A stretch of 64,000 bases of DNA from Schizochytrium sp. CCTCC M209059 (lineage: Eukaryota; Sar; Bigyra; Thraustochytrida; Thraustochytriidae): the NCBI GenBank assembly GCA_000818945.1, contig KN805424.1, forward strand, positions 124,001 to 188,000, written 5' to 3'. The position numbers were made by a program, and so were the translations under genes. This document shows, in pieces, positions 50,242-59,774 of the stretch; within the stretch, counting starts at the first letter, position 1; each line of letters begins with the position of its first letter. A model generated the notes under the pieces. That model searched no databases. It saw only the letters and a list, made by a program, of their open reading frames with translations, and was not told where the DNA came from.

Positions 50242-50807
50242 CTCGTAAGTAGGTAGATATAGTCGAACTCCCGACGATTTGGCCAAACAAAATAAAAACC
50301 ATGTTGTTTGTGTTCATCGGCATTTCGAAACGAAAGCAAGCTATGGGGCCTTGACACTGTCTTCTCGAACGTTGCCTCCCTGTGTCGCATGCTGCTTGTG
50401 CTGCTGCTTGTGCTTCTTGTGCTTCTGCGTGCGACAGAATGGTTGCTTTAACGTCAGAGGTAGATATCGTCGTAGAAACCTGCCTGATAAGTTAGCCAAT
50501 GTTTCGGCTGTCCAGTACGCGATTCGAGATGTCTAATGGCGGAAACTACGTCACCAGGACATTTGCATTTAGTAGCGTGAGTTTCCGCCCGGGATCTCCG
50601 CGCATGGCTGTCGGATTGTATAGGGAAAGATCCACAATCCCCGCTCGATTGTGGCGTCAGAACGGTAGCGGACACCGCGCGCCACGAGCCTGGCGGCGAG
50701 TTCGAGGGGCTTCGCTTTGAGTACTACATCGTTGCACGTGCTGGTTGATTCACGCGTGTGCTTGATTCGGGTTTCGGATCAAAAATAAGAAACGTATCGT
50801 GAGAGTC
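50242..50807. other. Convergent intergenic region
   Basis: It separates the bestrophin and DNA-glycosylase 3' ends. It contains a TGCTTGTGCT-type imperfect repeat near 50390-50430. No gene is seen. Confidence 0.45.
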
Positions 50808-51620
50808 TCAAACTTGCTTAGGTTGGTCTTTCGCAAGACTTGTGCCGCCCTCGGCCCTGTACCTGAAACAATCGGGATGATGATCGTTGAACATGCCAAC
50901 GGCCTGCATGAATGCGTGACAAATGGTCGGGCCAACGAACTTGAAGCCTCGTTTTTTCAAGTCGTTGCTCATGCGCTTAGCCTCAGGGGTCACGGGTTGG
51001 TTGCGATCAGGGTTGGACAGCGGATCTTCCGGTGCAAAGGTCCACAAATACGCGCTCAAAGACCCGTGCTCTTCGGTCACAAGCTGGGCTAATCTGGCGT
51101 TACTCAAGACGCTTTCGAGCTTGCCCCGGTGGCGCACTACCCCTGGGTCCTTCATCATCTCCTCGACATCCGTGGCCCCAAGTTTGACGACAAGATCAAT
51201 CTCGAAGTTCCGAAAATGCTTGCGATATCCCTCTCGCTTTTGCAAGATTGTATACCAGGAGAGACCAGCCTGAGCGCCTTCGAGCGAGAGCATCTCGAAG
51301 AGCTTGCGGTCGTCCTCGCGCACAGGCACGCCCCACTCCTCGTCGTGGTATCTTCGGTACAAGCTCGTGCCATTGCACCAGCCGCACCGCACCTTGCCGT
51401 CGTCCTCCGGGGGCTTGTCTTTTCCTTCAGCCTTTCCCTTCTTCGTCCGGGTACTCTTCGTCTCCGTCGTCCTGCTCTTTGCCTTCTTCCGAGGCGGCCC
51501 GTCGTCCGCGGCGCGCGTCCCCTCGGCCTTGGCCTCGGCCGTGGTCGCGCTCTTGGCCCCGGTCTTCTCCACGGCCGACGCGCTCGCGGTCCTCGCGGCT
51601 CCGCGCCGCGCGGCCGCCCG
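50808..51620 (-). CDS. DNA-3-methyladenine glycosylase I (Tag family), 5' end in assembly gap
   Basis: The frame is open from the stop at 50808 to the gap at 51620 and has no ATG before the conserved domain, so the true start lies in the gap. Tag enzymes excise 3-methyladenine from alkylated DNA. The domain is complete: CGWCNGTSLYRRYHDEEWG, LSLEGAQAGLSWYTILQKRE with the conserved Glu, GFKFVGPTICHAFMQAVG and NDHHPDC. The zinc-binding set (Cys, His in the first block; His, Cys in the last) is intact. The N-terminal ~80 residues are Lys/Arg/Thr-rich with KKAKSR-type patches, suggesting nuclear targeting; the part nearest the gap is Arg/Ala-rich and could be a mitochondrial presequence. It lies head-to-head with an rRNA methyltransferase gene. 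Confidence 0.88.
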   Translation of the reverse strand, partial: RAAARRGAARTASASAVEKTGAKSATTAEAKAEGTRAADDGPPRKKAKSRTTETKSTRTKKGKAEGKDKPPEDDGKVRCGWCNGTSLYRRYHDEEWGVPVREDDRKLFEMLSLEGAQAGLSWYTILQKREGYRKHFRNFEIDLVVKLGATDVEEMMKDPGVVRHRGKLESVLSNARLAQLVTEEHGSLSAYLWTFAPEDPLSNPDRNQPVTPEAKRMSNDLKKRGFKFVGPTICHAFMQAVGMFNDHHPDCFRYRAEGGTSLAKDQPKQV

Positions 51621-51889
51621 NNNNNNNNNNNNNNNNNNNNNNNNNNNNNNNNNNNNNNNNNNNNNNNNNNNNNNNNNNNNNNNNNNNNNNNNNNNNNNNN
51701 NNNNNNNNNNNNNNNNNNNNNNNNNNNNNNNNNNNNNNNNNNNNNNNNNNNNNNNNNNNNNNNNNNNNNNNNNNNNNNNNNNNNNNNNNNNNNNNNNNNN
51801 NNNNNNNNNNNNNNNNNNNNNNNNNNNNNNNNNNNNNNNNNNNNNNNNNNNNNNNNNNNNNNNNNNNNNNNNNNNNNNNNNNNNNNNNN
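51621..51889. other. Assembly gap (269 N)
   Basis: Undetermined bases between the divergent glycosylase and methyltransferase genes, in very GC-rich sequence. It hides at least the start of the glycosylase and probably a shared promoter. Confidence 0.99.
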
Positions 51890-52705
51890 AGCCGCGGGGC
51901 GGGGCCCGGCATGGAGGTCCTGGGCGGGCGGCATGCGGTGGCGGCCGCGCTGTGGACGGCGGCGCGCGCGCGGTACGGGCGGCTGCTGCTGCAGACGGGC
52001 GTGCACGAGCACTTCGGGGACAGGGACGTGGAGCGCATCCTGGCGCCCCTGCGGGCCCGCGGCGTTGCTCTGAACACGAGGCTCGTCTCGAGGGACAAGC
52101 TCGACGCCTTCAACCCGAACCACAGGGGCGTGGCGCTCGAGGTCTCCCCCATCGAGGCGCAGCAGACGACGGCGAGCGACGCGTGCTGGGAAACCGGCAA
52201 GGGCCGCACGGTGGTTTTGCTGGATCAGATCCAGGATCCGCAAAACCTAGGCGCCATGCTGCGCACGGCCTGGTTTCTTGGCGTCGATGACGTCGTGCTG
52301 AGCAGGAAGAACACCGCGCCGCTGAGCGAGACCGTGGCCCGCGTTTCTGCCGGCGCTTTGGACATGTTTTATGGAAAGCAATCTCTGTGGGCAGTCAAGG
52401 GCCCATCGGCAGAGTTTCTGCGCAGCTTGCACGAGGATCGCGGCTGGAGAACAATAGCAACCAAGGCCGGGGCCTCTGGTGCGTTGGAGGCTTCGAAATT
52501 ACAAAGGGACGAGAATGTCATTTTGGTCATGGGGAGCGAGGGTCCGGGATTGCGCCCAAAGGTTCTCGAGGCTTGCTCTGACTTTATGAGCATCCCCGGG
52601 CGTAAGGACGGGCTTGACATCGAGAGCGGACAAATCGTCGATTCTCTCAATGTCTCGGTTGCTTTCGGCTTGCTTGCTTCCTCGCTCGTACATCGTCGAT
52701 CATGA
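51890..52705 (+). CDS. SpoU-family 2'-O-ribose rRNA methyltransferase, MRM1-like (5' end may lie in gap)
   Basis: An ATG at 51911 would give 264 residues, but the frame is open upstream into the gap, and a longer start is likely if a mitochondrial presequence exists. The family methylates a ribose in large-subunit rRNA using S-adenosylmethionine. The N-terminal substrate-binding part starts EVLGGRHAVAAAL. SPOUT motif 1 is VVLLDQIQDPQNLGAMLRTA, motif 2 is VILVMGSEGPGLRP and motif 3 is IVDSLNVSVAFGLLAS, which together make the trefoil knot. NPNHRGVALEVSP matches the linker of RlmB/MRM1. It is more like mitochondrial MRM1 than cytosolic tRNA TrmH; this is a judgement by eye. Confidence 0.85.
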   Translation, partial: SRGAGPGMEVLGGRHAVAAALWTAARARYGRLLLQTGVHEHFGDRDVERILAPLRARGVALNTRLVSRDKLDAFNPNHRGVALEVSPIEAQQTTASDACWETGKGRTVVLLDQIQDPQNLGAMLRTAWFLGVDDVVLSRKNTAPLSETVARVSAGALDMFYGKQSLWAVKGPSAEFLRSLHEDRGWRTIATKAGASGALEASKLQRDENVILVMGSEGPGLRPKVLEACSDFMSIPGRKDGLDIESGQIVDSLNVSVAFGLLASSLVHRRS

Positions 52706-52899
52706 GCAGATCCCTGCGATCAAAACCCAAGCCTTGCTCTAGGCCAGGCCTATTGGCCCTAGTCGAATTAGGGTCTTCTAGTTATCTGGCGCCGTCTCGG
52801 CGCTGAAAATTTCGAGGTGAGGATGAAATTATGTACCACACAGGGACCGAGTGGCATTTCTCTCGCGTGCGGGAAGCTCGAGAGTACGAGAATGATTTT

Positions 52900-53629
52900 C
52901 TACAGCTCTGGGTCTTGCTGCGCTTCTGCAAAAGCCTGCGCGCTGTCTGGATGTGATGAAAATGAGGCAGAGGAAGCCGCCTCTGCGCGCTCTTTGTACC
53001 CTTCACTAACCTCTTCAAGAGCACCTGTCATTGCTGAAAGATGATTTTCGATGCCTTGTGCCCATGCCTCAAGGCCCTGAAGATCTTCCATGGCGCGATT
53101 TAGTCCTTGGAAAGCGTCGAGCCAGCGAGTAGCTTGTCCTGCAAAAGCTTCTACTTCTTGCGCGAGTTTTTGAGATTCCCGTTCGAGATCGTGCTGTGTC
53201 TTGTGCACGAGGACCGCATCTCTGTTGACGGCCATGAGGGCCGTCGCATTGACTTTACGCCCAGCTTGAATTGCCGCTGCTTTCGCAGCCTCTGTGCGAG
53301 AGTGGAGACCTTTCCGTTAGTTGACATCGGTTTTGACATACATTTGACGCCTGTTTGCCTGCCTGCCTGCTCGCTTGCCTTGCTCATTCTTTTGTTTCTT
53401 GCAGAGCAAGGACTAGTTTGTCGAAGAGCGCACCGTTCGCACAAGTCCAAGAACGCTATCCTCTCTTGCTCTTGCTCTTTCTCTTGCTCTTGCTCTTGCT
53501 CTTTCTCTTTCTCTTGCTTGGGCTGCGCTGCGCTGGGCGGCGCTGCTTCATCTCATCTATCTTCGACGTACCGATCTCGCGACGATTCTGAGCGCGGCGC
53601 TGCCGCTGCTCGCGCACAAGGTCCTGCAT
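52900..53629 (-). CDS. BLOC1S1: BLOC-1 subunit 1 (GCN5L1-like), two exons
   Basis: Exon 1 is 53629..53572 and exon 2 is 53291..52900, giving 149 residues. The ATG-containing exon reads MQDLVREQRQRRAQNRREI. A phase-1 junction creates Glu and continues AAKAAAIQAGRKVNATAL. This rebuilds the BLOC1S1 pattern of an N-terminal basic helix, then KTQHDLERESQKLAQEV, FAGQATRWLDAFQGLNRAM and EDLQGLEAWAQGIENHLSAM. The protein is an almost continuous coiled coil, as expected for BLOC-1/BORC, which act in endosome-lysosome biogenesis and positioning. The short first exon would be missed by simple ORF calling. The C-terminal 30 residues are Ala/Ser-rich and variable. Confidence 0.85.
53292..53571 (-). other. 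Spliceosomal intron (280 nt) in BLOC1S1
   Basis: On the minus strand it begins GTACGT and ends CGCACAG. It contains a long AAGAGC-type simple repeat (53455-53520 on the plus strand as CTCTTG). Its removal gives a continuous phase-1 join consistent with the protein family. Confidence 0.8.
53455..53520. repeat. CTCTTG/CTTTCT simple repeat
   Basis: An imperfect hexanucleotide run inside the BLOC1S1 intron. It is the same type as the run at about 30434-30510. Confidence 0.9.
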
Positions 53630-53800
53630 AGCTCCAAGGCACCGCTGCGGCGTCGGAGCGCCACCAATACCTGCTGCACCCGCACCTGAGTCAACTCAAC
53701 GTGCGCGAAGGCTCGCCGGTCTGCTGATCAGAGTTTTGCTTGTTGTTGCTTATTGCGAACAAAAGGACCAAAATTGGCTGTCGAATTGAATCGAGGTGCA

Positions 53801-53831
53801 TGGCCAGCTGGCCAGCTGGCCGGCCGGCCGG
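53801..53831. repeat. GGCCAGCT / GGCC palindromic cluster
   Basis: Tandem TGGCCAGC units merge into a CCGG-rich palindrome downstream of the importin stop codon and upstream of BLOC1S1. It could form a hairpin in the importin 3' UTR; its function is unknown. Confidence 0.6.
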
Positions 53832-53893
53832 TCACCCGCAAGTCTGAGCACGTGCTCAAGCAAAAAGGAAATTGTGATGGATAAACTTTATTA

Positions 53894-56800
53894 TTATTGT
53901 GGAGGCGAAGGCCACAAAGCAGTGTTGGCGCCCTGAGAAACGCGCTTGGCACCCTCTTGCAAGAGACCACGAATGACATTGCCGGTGTCCGGGTCAACCT
54001 GACTAACGACTTGCTCGAGCTCGGACTTGGCGGCGGGACCCGCATTCTCGAATGTTTGGAAGAAGAAGACGCACTCGTCCATGCTCTCCACCGGATACTC
54101 GTTAACATCGTCATCATCATCCTCTTCTTCCTCATCGTCGTCATCCTCCTCGTCAGGGTTGAAGATGGAGGCGCCGAAGGCATGCGTGCTGTTGCCGGTC
54201 GACTGCTCAAAGACGTTGAGCGTCTCGTCGACGTCCGTGGCGCCCTCGCGAAAGATGCCTGCGAGGCCATCGCCCTCATCATCTTCCTCGTCGAGGCTTT
54301 CGTTTTCCTCAGAGACGTTGGTATCGTCCTGGGCCGTCGTGCTACTGGCGGCCTCCTGACGCTCGCGTTTCTCAGCCTCGATAGCGGCGCGAAGCTGGTG
54401 CAGCATGCGGATAAGAGCGCCGATAGCTTTGGCCAGATCCTTGCGCTGCGCATTGATTTGCGGCGGCGTGTGCGCTGAAGGCAGAGCGAGGATGCGGGTA
54501 AAGGCGAAAATACAAATGAGCTTCTCTCCGGCCACGAGGTGCGATTCGAGGTGCTCGAAGCAGGTCATAAAGAAAGCATCGAGGTTGGACGCGCCAATGG
54601 CTTCGAGAGCAAGCACCGGATTGTAAAAGATCGCGCTCTGCACAGTGTTGAGCAGGGCAGTGAGAATGGCCGGTTCGAGGTTCATGGGACCAAGGGCATT
54701 GATAGTTGTCATGACAGTCTCCACAATGGGCCTCACGAGGTCGTCGACTTGGCCAGGGCACATTTGCAGAATCGTCGATAAGACGGCGGACGCCTCTGCG
54801 GCGCATTGGTCCACCTGGTTGTCGCCGAAACGGCGCATCTGGTCATCTAAAAGGGCATTCAGCTCGATTTCCTCGATGCCATCGTCGTCATCAACGAAAT
54901 CGTCATCGTCATCATCGTCGCCAAAGCCTCCAGCGTCACCCCCTCGCTCATCCTGAGCGTTCTTCACGGCAAGATCGAGCTGGTCCTTGCAGTAGGTAAA
55001 GACAATAGTTGCGTTCTTGCTGCCAGGAGGGTTGTGGTTAATGAAGCCCTGCGGGTCAAAGTGGATCATTGTCTCCGTAATCGCGAGGATCTCCGTGACG
55101 TATTCAGAGGACCAGCCCTTGAGCAACGAGGCAAAGAGGGGAATATAGCACCAGGAAGTGGGTGGCACAATTCGCGTCGAGTACATAACACGATGGATCA
55201 TGGCGAGCGCCTGGTCCAAGTAGTCGATCATATCAAGCTGTGTTTCGGCGATTGAACCTCCACAAAGCTGCCGTCCGCAAACCATGGCAAGCTGATGAAG
55301 TGGATCATCCTCTTCGGCGCCGTCCGCGATACCTGCTGCCAAAATATAATTGAGCATGGGCATGACAGTGGGCATAATGGTCTTGAGAATCTCGACGCCC
55401 GGGGGAGCGTCGGACGCGTTGTCTTTGGCCTTGTAGTTTTCCTCATTGGCGAACGCCGAAAGAATCGTGTGCAGGGAGTCGAGACAGTCCATGGCAGCGC
55501 TCTCCACCTCAAAGCCTTCTTCGCCAGCCTTCATGTCGCTATCCTCCGAGGCAAAGCGAGAAAAGGCTCCGACCAAGTTCTTGCAAATGTCCTGGCCAAA
55601 GGGCAAGACTTCGCGCGGATAAATGTTGATGAGCTGCTGGAGCGCAGCAAACACATTGTCGACGCCCACGTCCTGCATGATGGCAAGAAAACTTCGGACA
55701 ACGTCAGGAAGCACGTTGCCAATGACCTTGTGCATGGTCTTGGTGCCGCGACGAAAAATGTGCACCATGTTGCAGCTGGTCTCAACGCGGACAGGCAGCG
55801 ACGGATCAGCAAGCAAACGAAGCATATTCTCCGCGACAGCTTGTTCGACGTTAAGGTTCGACCAGCGGAACCGGACCTTGACGAGCTTTGCGAGGCAGCG
55901 CACCGCGGAAAAGCGCACAAAGGGAAAGGGGCTCTTGAGGTCCGGAACAATGGCCTCGCCGACAAAGGTCTCGAGAGGAAAGCTGCCGTCCTTTTTGAGC
56001 ACATGGACAAGACATTCGATGGCACGGAGCGCAGCGGCCTTGTCCATGGAGCGCTCAAAGTTCGTCGGGTCGGCGCGATGTTGCTGCACGACGTGATCAA
56101 CGACGCGCATGGTAAAAGGAAGCGCGTAGCGCTTGCGCATGCGGCAGAGGGCCTCGAGAGCAGTGCTAGCGTCGTCGGTAAGGCTGATTCCGCGCGTGCT
56201 CATGGTGCGGTCGAATCGATTCAGGTCCGCGACGAGATCCTGCGGGTCCGTCTCCCAAAGCTCGAGCTCGACTTGCGTCCACCGCAGTGAGGGCAACAAG
56301 ACCTTGCCCACGAAGAATTCAAGGTCAGACTTGATGAGCTGAAACATAGTGGCAAATTCTATTGCCTCCTCGATAATCATAATGAGGTAGCTAGCCACCA
56401 GCATGGTCACAAATTGGCCATCCTGATAAATGGCCTTGAGCTGTTGCATGGCGCCAGGAACGATAATTTGCGTCGCGACACCCGTCCGCGAGGAAATTAC
56501 CATGCAGAGACTATTATCGCCTTCACCCTTCGGGTATCCATAGCGGCTAAAGAGACGATGCAGCGATTCTGCGGCGCGAACCTTTGCTTTCCACCAAGGC
56601 CAGTCATTGCGGGCCTCGATATCGGCCGGCTGGCCTTCGGGGATCGGCTTGTGCACAAGAGCCATGAGCATCTTTGCCCACGCCGTCAGCTGCTCGCCGT
56701 CCTGAAAGTACGGAGGGATGGCAAGGTTAATAGCCTTGAGGAAAATTTTGCACACGAGTCTCATGAGCTCGGCTGCGTAAAGCTCATTAACATTTTGTGC

Positions 56801-57421
56801 GAGGAGGGCTTCGAAGAGCTGTCGGAGGAGGCCAAAGGTGGCCTCTGCAAGCTGATCGAGTGGCACTCGCTGTTCAGCCTTCATCTGGAACCTGTATTTG
56901 GAGCAGATCTTATTGAGCACCGTCAAACCGGCATGCATCCGACCGGGGTCTTGCGTCATGAGCAGCTTCACCGACTGATCGACGGGCGTGGACCATTCCT
57001 CGGGGAAGTCCTCTGAGGCAATCTTCTTCACGCAGGCGGCCAAGAGCTTGCGCAGAGCCTTTTGCTGCGAGAGGGCAAGGGCCTCGATGATGTTGTCGCG
57101 GACCATGGCCTTTTCACTTGGGTCCAGAATTTGCGGTCGCATGTTTCCAAAATACTTGGCGTTCCAGCGCGTCGCGCGCTCCGATTCCTCCTCGGGCGTG
57201 CGCTTCCAGTTGAAGTGCACGCAGTTTTTCAGCTGCACCGCCGCCGCGACCCGCACGTCTTGCTCTGCATCGTCCCTGGCGACGATCTTGAGCAGCTCCA
57301 CGAGGAACCCCTTTTCCGCGCTCGACTTGCTCAGGAACTCCTCGGCCTCCCTGCGCTTTGTCGCGTCCGGGTTCATCGTGTGCTGCAGCGCCAGCAGGAG
57401 CATCGCGGCGTCGACGCCCAT
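53894..57421 (-). CDS. Importin-7/8-type nuclear import receptor
   Basis: The frame reaches a GTG at 57436, but the first ATG is at 57421, giving 1175 residues. Importin-beta-type receptors carry cargo through nuclear pores and release it on RanGTP. The N-terminal Ran-binding region is visible (NPDATKRREAEEFL, VAAAVQLKNCVHFNWK). HEAT-type helices follow throughout, for example FPFVRFSAVRCLAKLVKVRF and VQSAIFYNPVLALEAIG. A very acidic loop at about 870-890 (DDDDDDDFVDDDDG) in front of NALLDDQMRRFGDN is typical of importin-7/8 and yeast Sxm1/Nmd5. A second acidic segment at about 1050-1130 precedes a short C-terminal end. Length (about 1040-1050 in animals) and order fit. Family cargoes include ribosomal proteins and histones. 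Confidence 0.92.
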   Translation of the reverse strand: MGVDAAMLLLALQHTMNPDATKRREAEEFLSKSSAEKGFLVELLKIVARDDAEQDVRVAAAVQLKNCVHFNWKRTPEEESERATRWNAKYFGNMRPQILDPSEKAMVRDNIIEALALSQQKALRKLLAACVKKIASEDFPEEWSTPVDQSVKLLMTQDPGRMHAGLTVLNKICSKYRFQMKAEQRVPLDQLAEATFGLLRQLFEALLAQNVNELYAAELMRLVCKIFLKAINLAIPPYFQDGEQLTAWAKMLMALVHKPIPEGQPADIEARNDWPWWKAKVRAAESLHRLFSRYGYPKGEGDNSLCMVISSRTGVATQIIVPGAMQQLKAIYQDGQFVTMLVASYLIMIIEEAIEFATMFQLIKSDLEFFVGKVLLPSLRWTQVELELWETDPQDLVADLNRFDRTMSTRGISLTDDASTALEALCRMRKRYALPFTMRVVDHVVQQHRADPTNFERSMDKAAALRAIECLVHVLKKDGSFPLETFVGEAIVPDLKSPFPFVRFSAVRCLAKLVKVRFRWSNLNVEQAVAENMLRLLADPSLPVRVETSCNMVHIFRRGTKTMHKVIGNVLPDVVRSFLAIMQDVGVDNVFAALQQLINIYPREVLPFGQDICKNLVGAFSRFASEDSDMKAGEEGFEVESAAMDCLDSLHTILSAFANEENYKAKDNASDAPPGVEILKTIMPTVMPMLNYILAAGIADGAEEDDPLHQLAMVCGRQLCGGSIAETQLDMIDYLDQALAMIHRVMYSTRIVPPTSWCYIPLFASLLKGWSSEYVTEILAITETMIHFDPQGFINHNPPGSKNATIVFTYCKDQLDLAVKNAQDERGGDAGGFGDDDDDDDFVDDDDGIEEIELNALLDDQMRRFGDNQVDQCAAEASAVLSTILQMCPGQVDDLVRPIVETVMTTINALGPMNLEPAILTALLNTVQSAIFYNPVLALEAIGASNLDAFFMTCFEHLESHLVAGEKLICIFAFTRILALPSAHTPPQINAQRKDLAKAIGALIRMLHQLRAAIEAEKRERQEAASSTTAQDDTNVSEENESLDEEDDEGDGLAGIFREGATDVDETLNVFEQSTGNSTHAFGASIFNPDEEDDDDEEEEDDDDDVNEYPVESMDECVFFFQTFENAGPAAKSELEQVVSQVDPDTGNVIRGLLQEGAKRVSQGANTALWPSPPQ

Positions 57422-58396
57422 CGTGCCCGTCTCCACCCGGCCTGTTCGCTATCCGGCTGGCTGGCTGGCTGGCTGGCTGGCTACCTGCTCGTCCGGCAGC
57501 CGCTTCCTCGCGCGGCTCGAGGTCTATCTGAGCGCCCGCCCGCCCGCGTGGCTAGCTCGCTCGCTCGCCCGCCCGCTCGCTGCGCGCGACGACGAGTGGT
57601 GGCTGGGTGGCTGGGTGGCTGGCTGGGCCGAGATGGTTTTGCCAGCTAGCTAGCTAGCTATCTATAGCCAGCCGGCTGCCTCCTGCCGAGGCCGCTCGCT
57701 GCCGGCGCGCGCGGGCGCTGCTGTCGGGCCGCCCGTCGCGCGTCCGGGTCCCTGCGCGCGTCGCGTCCGGCCGCGCCGGGGCTCGCGGCGGTGCTCGCGC
57801 GCGGGTCTGGCCGGGTCCGTCGCGGGGCTGCCTCGGGTCTGTCCATGTGACGGACGCTGGACGGGCAGAGAGAGCAAACCGCCTGCGGTGCTGGGACGAA
57901 GCAGCTGGTGGTGATGGGGCGTTTGTTCGCTGGAGAATTACATTTACGTCCCGGGGGTCTCCGGGGAACATTGGTCCTTTGCCGCTGCTGGACGTCGAGT
58001 CTGACTTTGGCGTTGGAACCAACTTCTATTTGCGCGCCAACAGAATCCAAGCGGGTTATTACTGATGTGACCCTTCCACTACGTTTCACTCTTATTCCCT
58101 TCTTCTTCACTCAAGACGCTGGGCCGAGGTGGAGATCGCGCAGGAGAGGACATGCATGCGGGGGGGGGGGAAGGGGAAAATGTGATCTTGAAGATATTAG
58201 ACTTCTATCGGTCAAGCAAAGGTGCGAGGCAGGCGAGGGGGTTCTCGGGAAGAGAAGAGGAGAAGAGAAGAGAAGAGAAGAGAAGAAACCCCCGAATACT
58301 GCAGCAAGAAAATAAGGTTTCTATGTTTGTGAGGCAAAGAGAGGGAGAGACGGAAAGAAGAAAGGGGCGTCTTGATCCTCGCAAGCAGCTTGTCCA
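57422..58396. promoter_or_regulatory. Intergenic region with CTGG, GAAGA and poly-G simple sequence
   Basis: It is upstream of the importin gene and downstream of Mpv17. CTGG tandem units lie at 57459-57481 and GGCTGGGTGG units at 57599-57625, followed by CTAG-type repeats to 57665. Poly-G of 11 lies near 58160-58170 and AGAAG units at 58250-58286. The minus-strand frame 57658-58110 is Arg/Pro-rich and not supported. Confidence 0.5.
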
Positions 58397-59305
58397 TTAC
58401 GAAGAAGAAGCAGAAGAAGGAGGAGGAGAAGAAGCAGCAATGATGTCTACAGGCGAATTCGAAGCCTGGGCGTCCTTGTTGGCGACCATGGCGAGGTAAA
58501 TGTTCCAGACTACACCTATGAGACTGGATGCCACTGCACGGTGCAACGTGGGCACATAGCGGTAAACGAGCATATTGAAAACGGGCCAGTAAAGCGAACC
58601 AGCCATGAAAGTTGGCACAAGGTCGCCGGCAATTTTGCGGCGCGCGTCCTCAAGCGAACGACGCTCTCCGTTGGGCCCCGGCTGCAAAAGCGTGACAGCA
58701 GTAAACATGATGGGCAGCGAGACGCAAAACGCAAAGGTGCTATTGCAGAGCGTCTTCTTGACGATCTGAGCGCCAGAAGTGCCCGGCACCATCCTCTCGA
58801 GAAACATTTGGAAAGAAAAGGAGACCGGGCCAGAGATGAAGGTACCGATGAAGGCAAAGACGGCGCTCCGAGGCCAGTTCGTGACGTGCCCCTCCAAGAT
58901 CATTTGACACAAGATGTCGCCCGTGCCCATGGACGCACCAATGAGCACCACCGACCGCGCCATGGGCGCCACAAATGCTCGGAAGCGTGCCGCAATGCTT
59001 GGGTGCTCAAGGTGGCGCTGGGCCTGGTCTTGCGCCGCCTCGATGGCCTCTCGCGTGGTCGTGGACTTTGTCCGCGCCGCCATCGAGCCCCTTGCGGCCC
59101 GCCCCGCCCAGCAAGGACCGAAGGTCGCGTCCGCGCCGCGCCGCGTGCCCGCCAGCGCGGCGCGGCCCCGCATGGCGGTGGCCTCATGCCATGGACCCTG
59201 CGGCTGGCGGCATCTCCCCGCGCTCTGACGCAGCGCGCTCGCCGCGAAGCCCGCCCGCTGCAGGGGCCCCGCCCCGCGCTGCGCGAGTGCAGAGGCCGCA
59301 AGCAT
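58397..59305 (-). CDS. Mpv17/PMP22-family membrane protein
   Basis: This is a 302-residue protein with the ATG at 59305. The family includes Mpv17, Sym1 and peroxisomal PMP22. These are four-helix channel-like proteins of the inner mitochondrial or peroxisomal membrane, linked to metabolite balance and mtDNA maintenance. The core is at about 95-285: MGTGDILCQM, SGPVSFSFQMFLERMVPG, GDLVPTFMAGSLYWPVFNML and YRYVPTLHRA followed by VWNIYLAMVANK. These correspond to the conserved W-P-..-N-F and VP-R-..W-YLS blocks. Residues 1-75 are Arg/Ala/Gly-rich without acidic residues, which fits a mitochondrial presequence. An internal Met at 75 could be an alternative start without it. Confidence 0.9.
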   Translation of the reverse strand: MLAASALAQRGAGPLQRAGFAASALRQSAGRCRQPQGPWHEATAMRGRAALAGTRRGADATFGPCWAGRAARGSMAARTKSTTTREAIEAAQDQAQRHLEHPSIAARFRAFVAPMARSVVLIGASMGTGDILCQMILEGHVTNWPRSAVFAFIGTFISGPVSFSFQMFLERMVPGTSGAQIVKKTLCNSTFAFCVSLPIMFTAVTLLQPGPNGERRSLEDARRKIAGDLVPTFMAGSLYWPVFNMLVYRYVPTLHRAVASSLIGVVWNIYLAMVANKDAQASNSPVDIIAASSPPPSSASSS

Positions 59306-59774
59306 GGCGCGCGTTCTGGCATTGGTCGCTTGCGACGCACACTTCGCGCGTCACCTCCATCATCGCCCTCAGAGACGTCGTAGTCCTGTCCTGTCTGTCC
59401 TCCTCGAAAGCGGAGGTGGGAATCGCTCGGAATGGTCATTGTGGCGACGCTGCGCACGACGCGAAGACCGACCGACCGCCTCGCTTCCGAGGTCGAACGA
59501 AAGTGACATGCTGCCAACATGAGTGGGCGGTTGATTGATTGCATGCGGTCTCATCTTCTTCAAGGTCTGCTCGACGCGAGCTCGCTCAAATAGCACGAAG
59601 CCCAATCAAGCATTCACCACCATGCGGCTCTTTTCACAATCGTTCTTTGTAACCCTCGGATTTTGTTGTGCGGCAGCGGCCCGAACATGATGTTATCCTT
59701 TACGCGTTGGCAACTGGGATAGCGAATACGCAAATTGCGCATCAAAAAAGCTTTCGAACACAGATCCTGTTAAA
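59306..59774. other. Intergenic region between Mpv17 and the first bZIP gene
   Basis: About 470 bp containing the Mpv17 promoter and the bZIP 3' end. No ORF of substance and no repeat is seen. Confidence 0.4.

Noticed and set aside
55295..56290. A 331-codon plus-strand ORF inside the importin gene
   Set aside because: It is a shadow of the importin-7/8 coding strand and has no independent support.
57658..58110. A 150-codon minus-strand ORF upstream of the importin gene
   Set aside because: It is Arg/Pro/Ala-rich with the composition of GC-rich intergenic DNA. I also considered it as an upstream exon of the importin, but the importin N-terminus is already complete.
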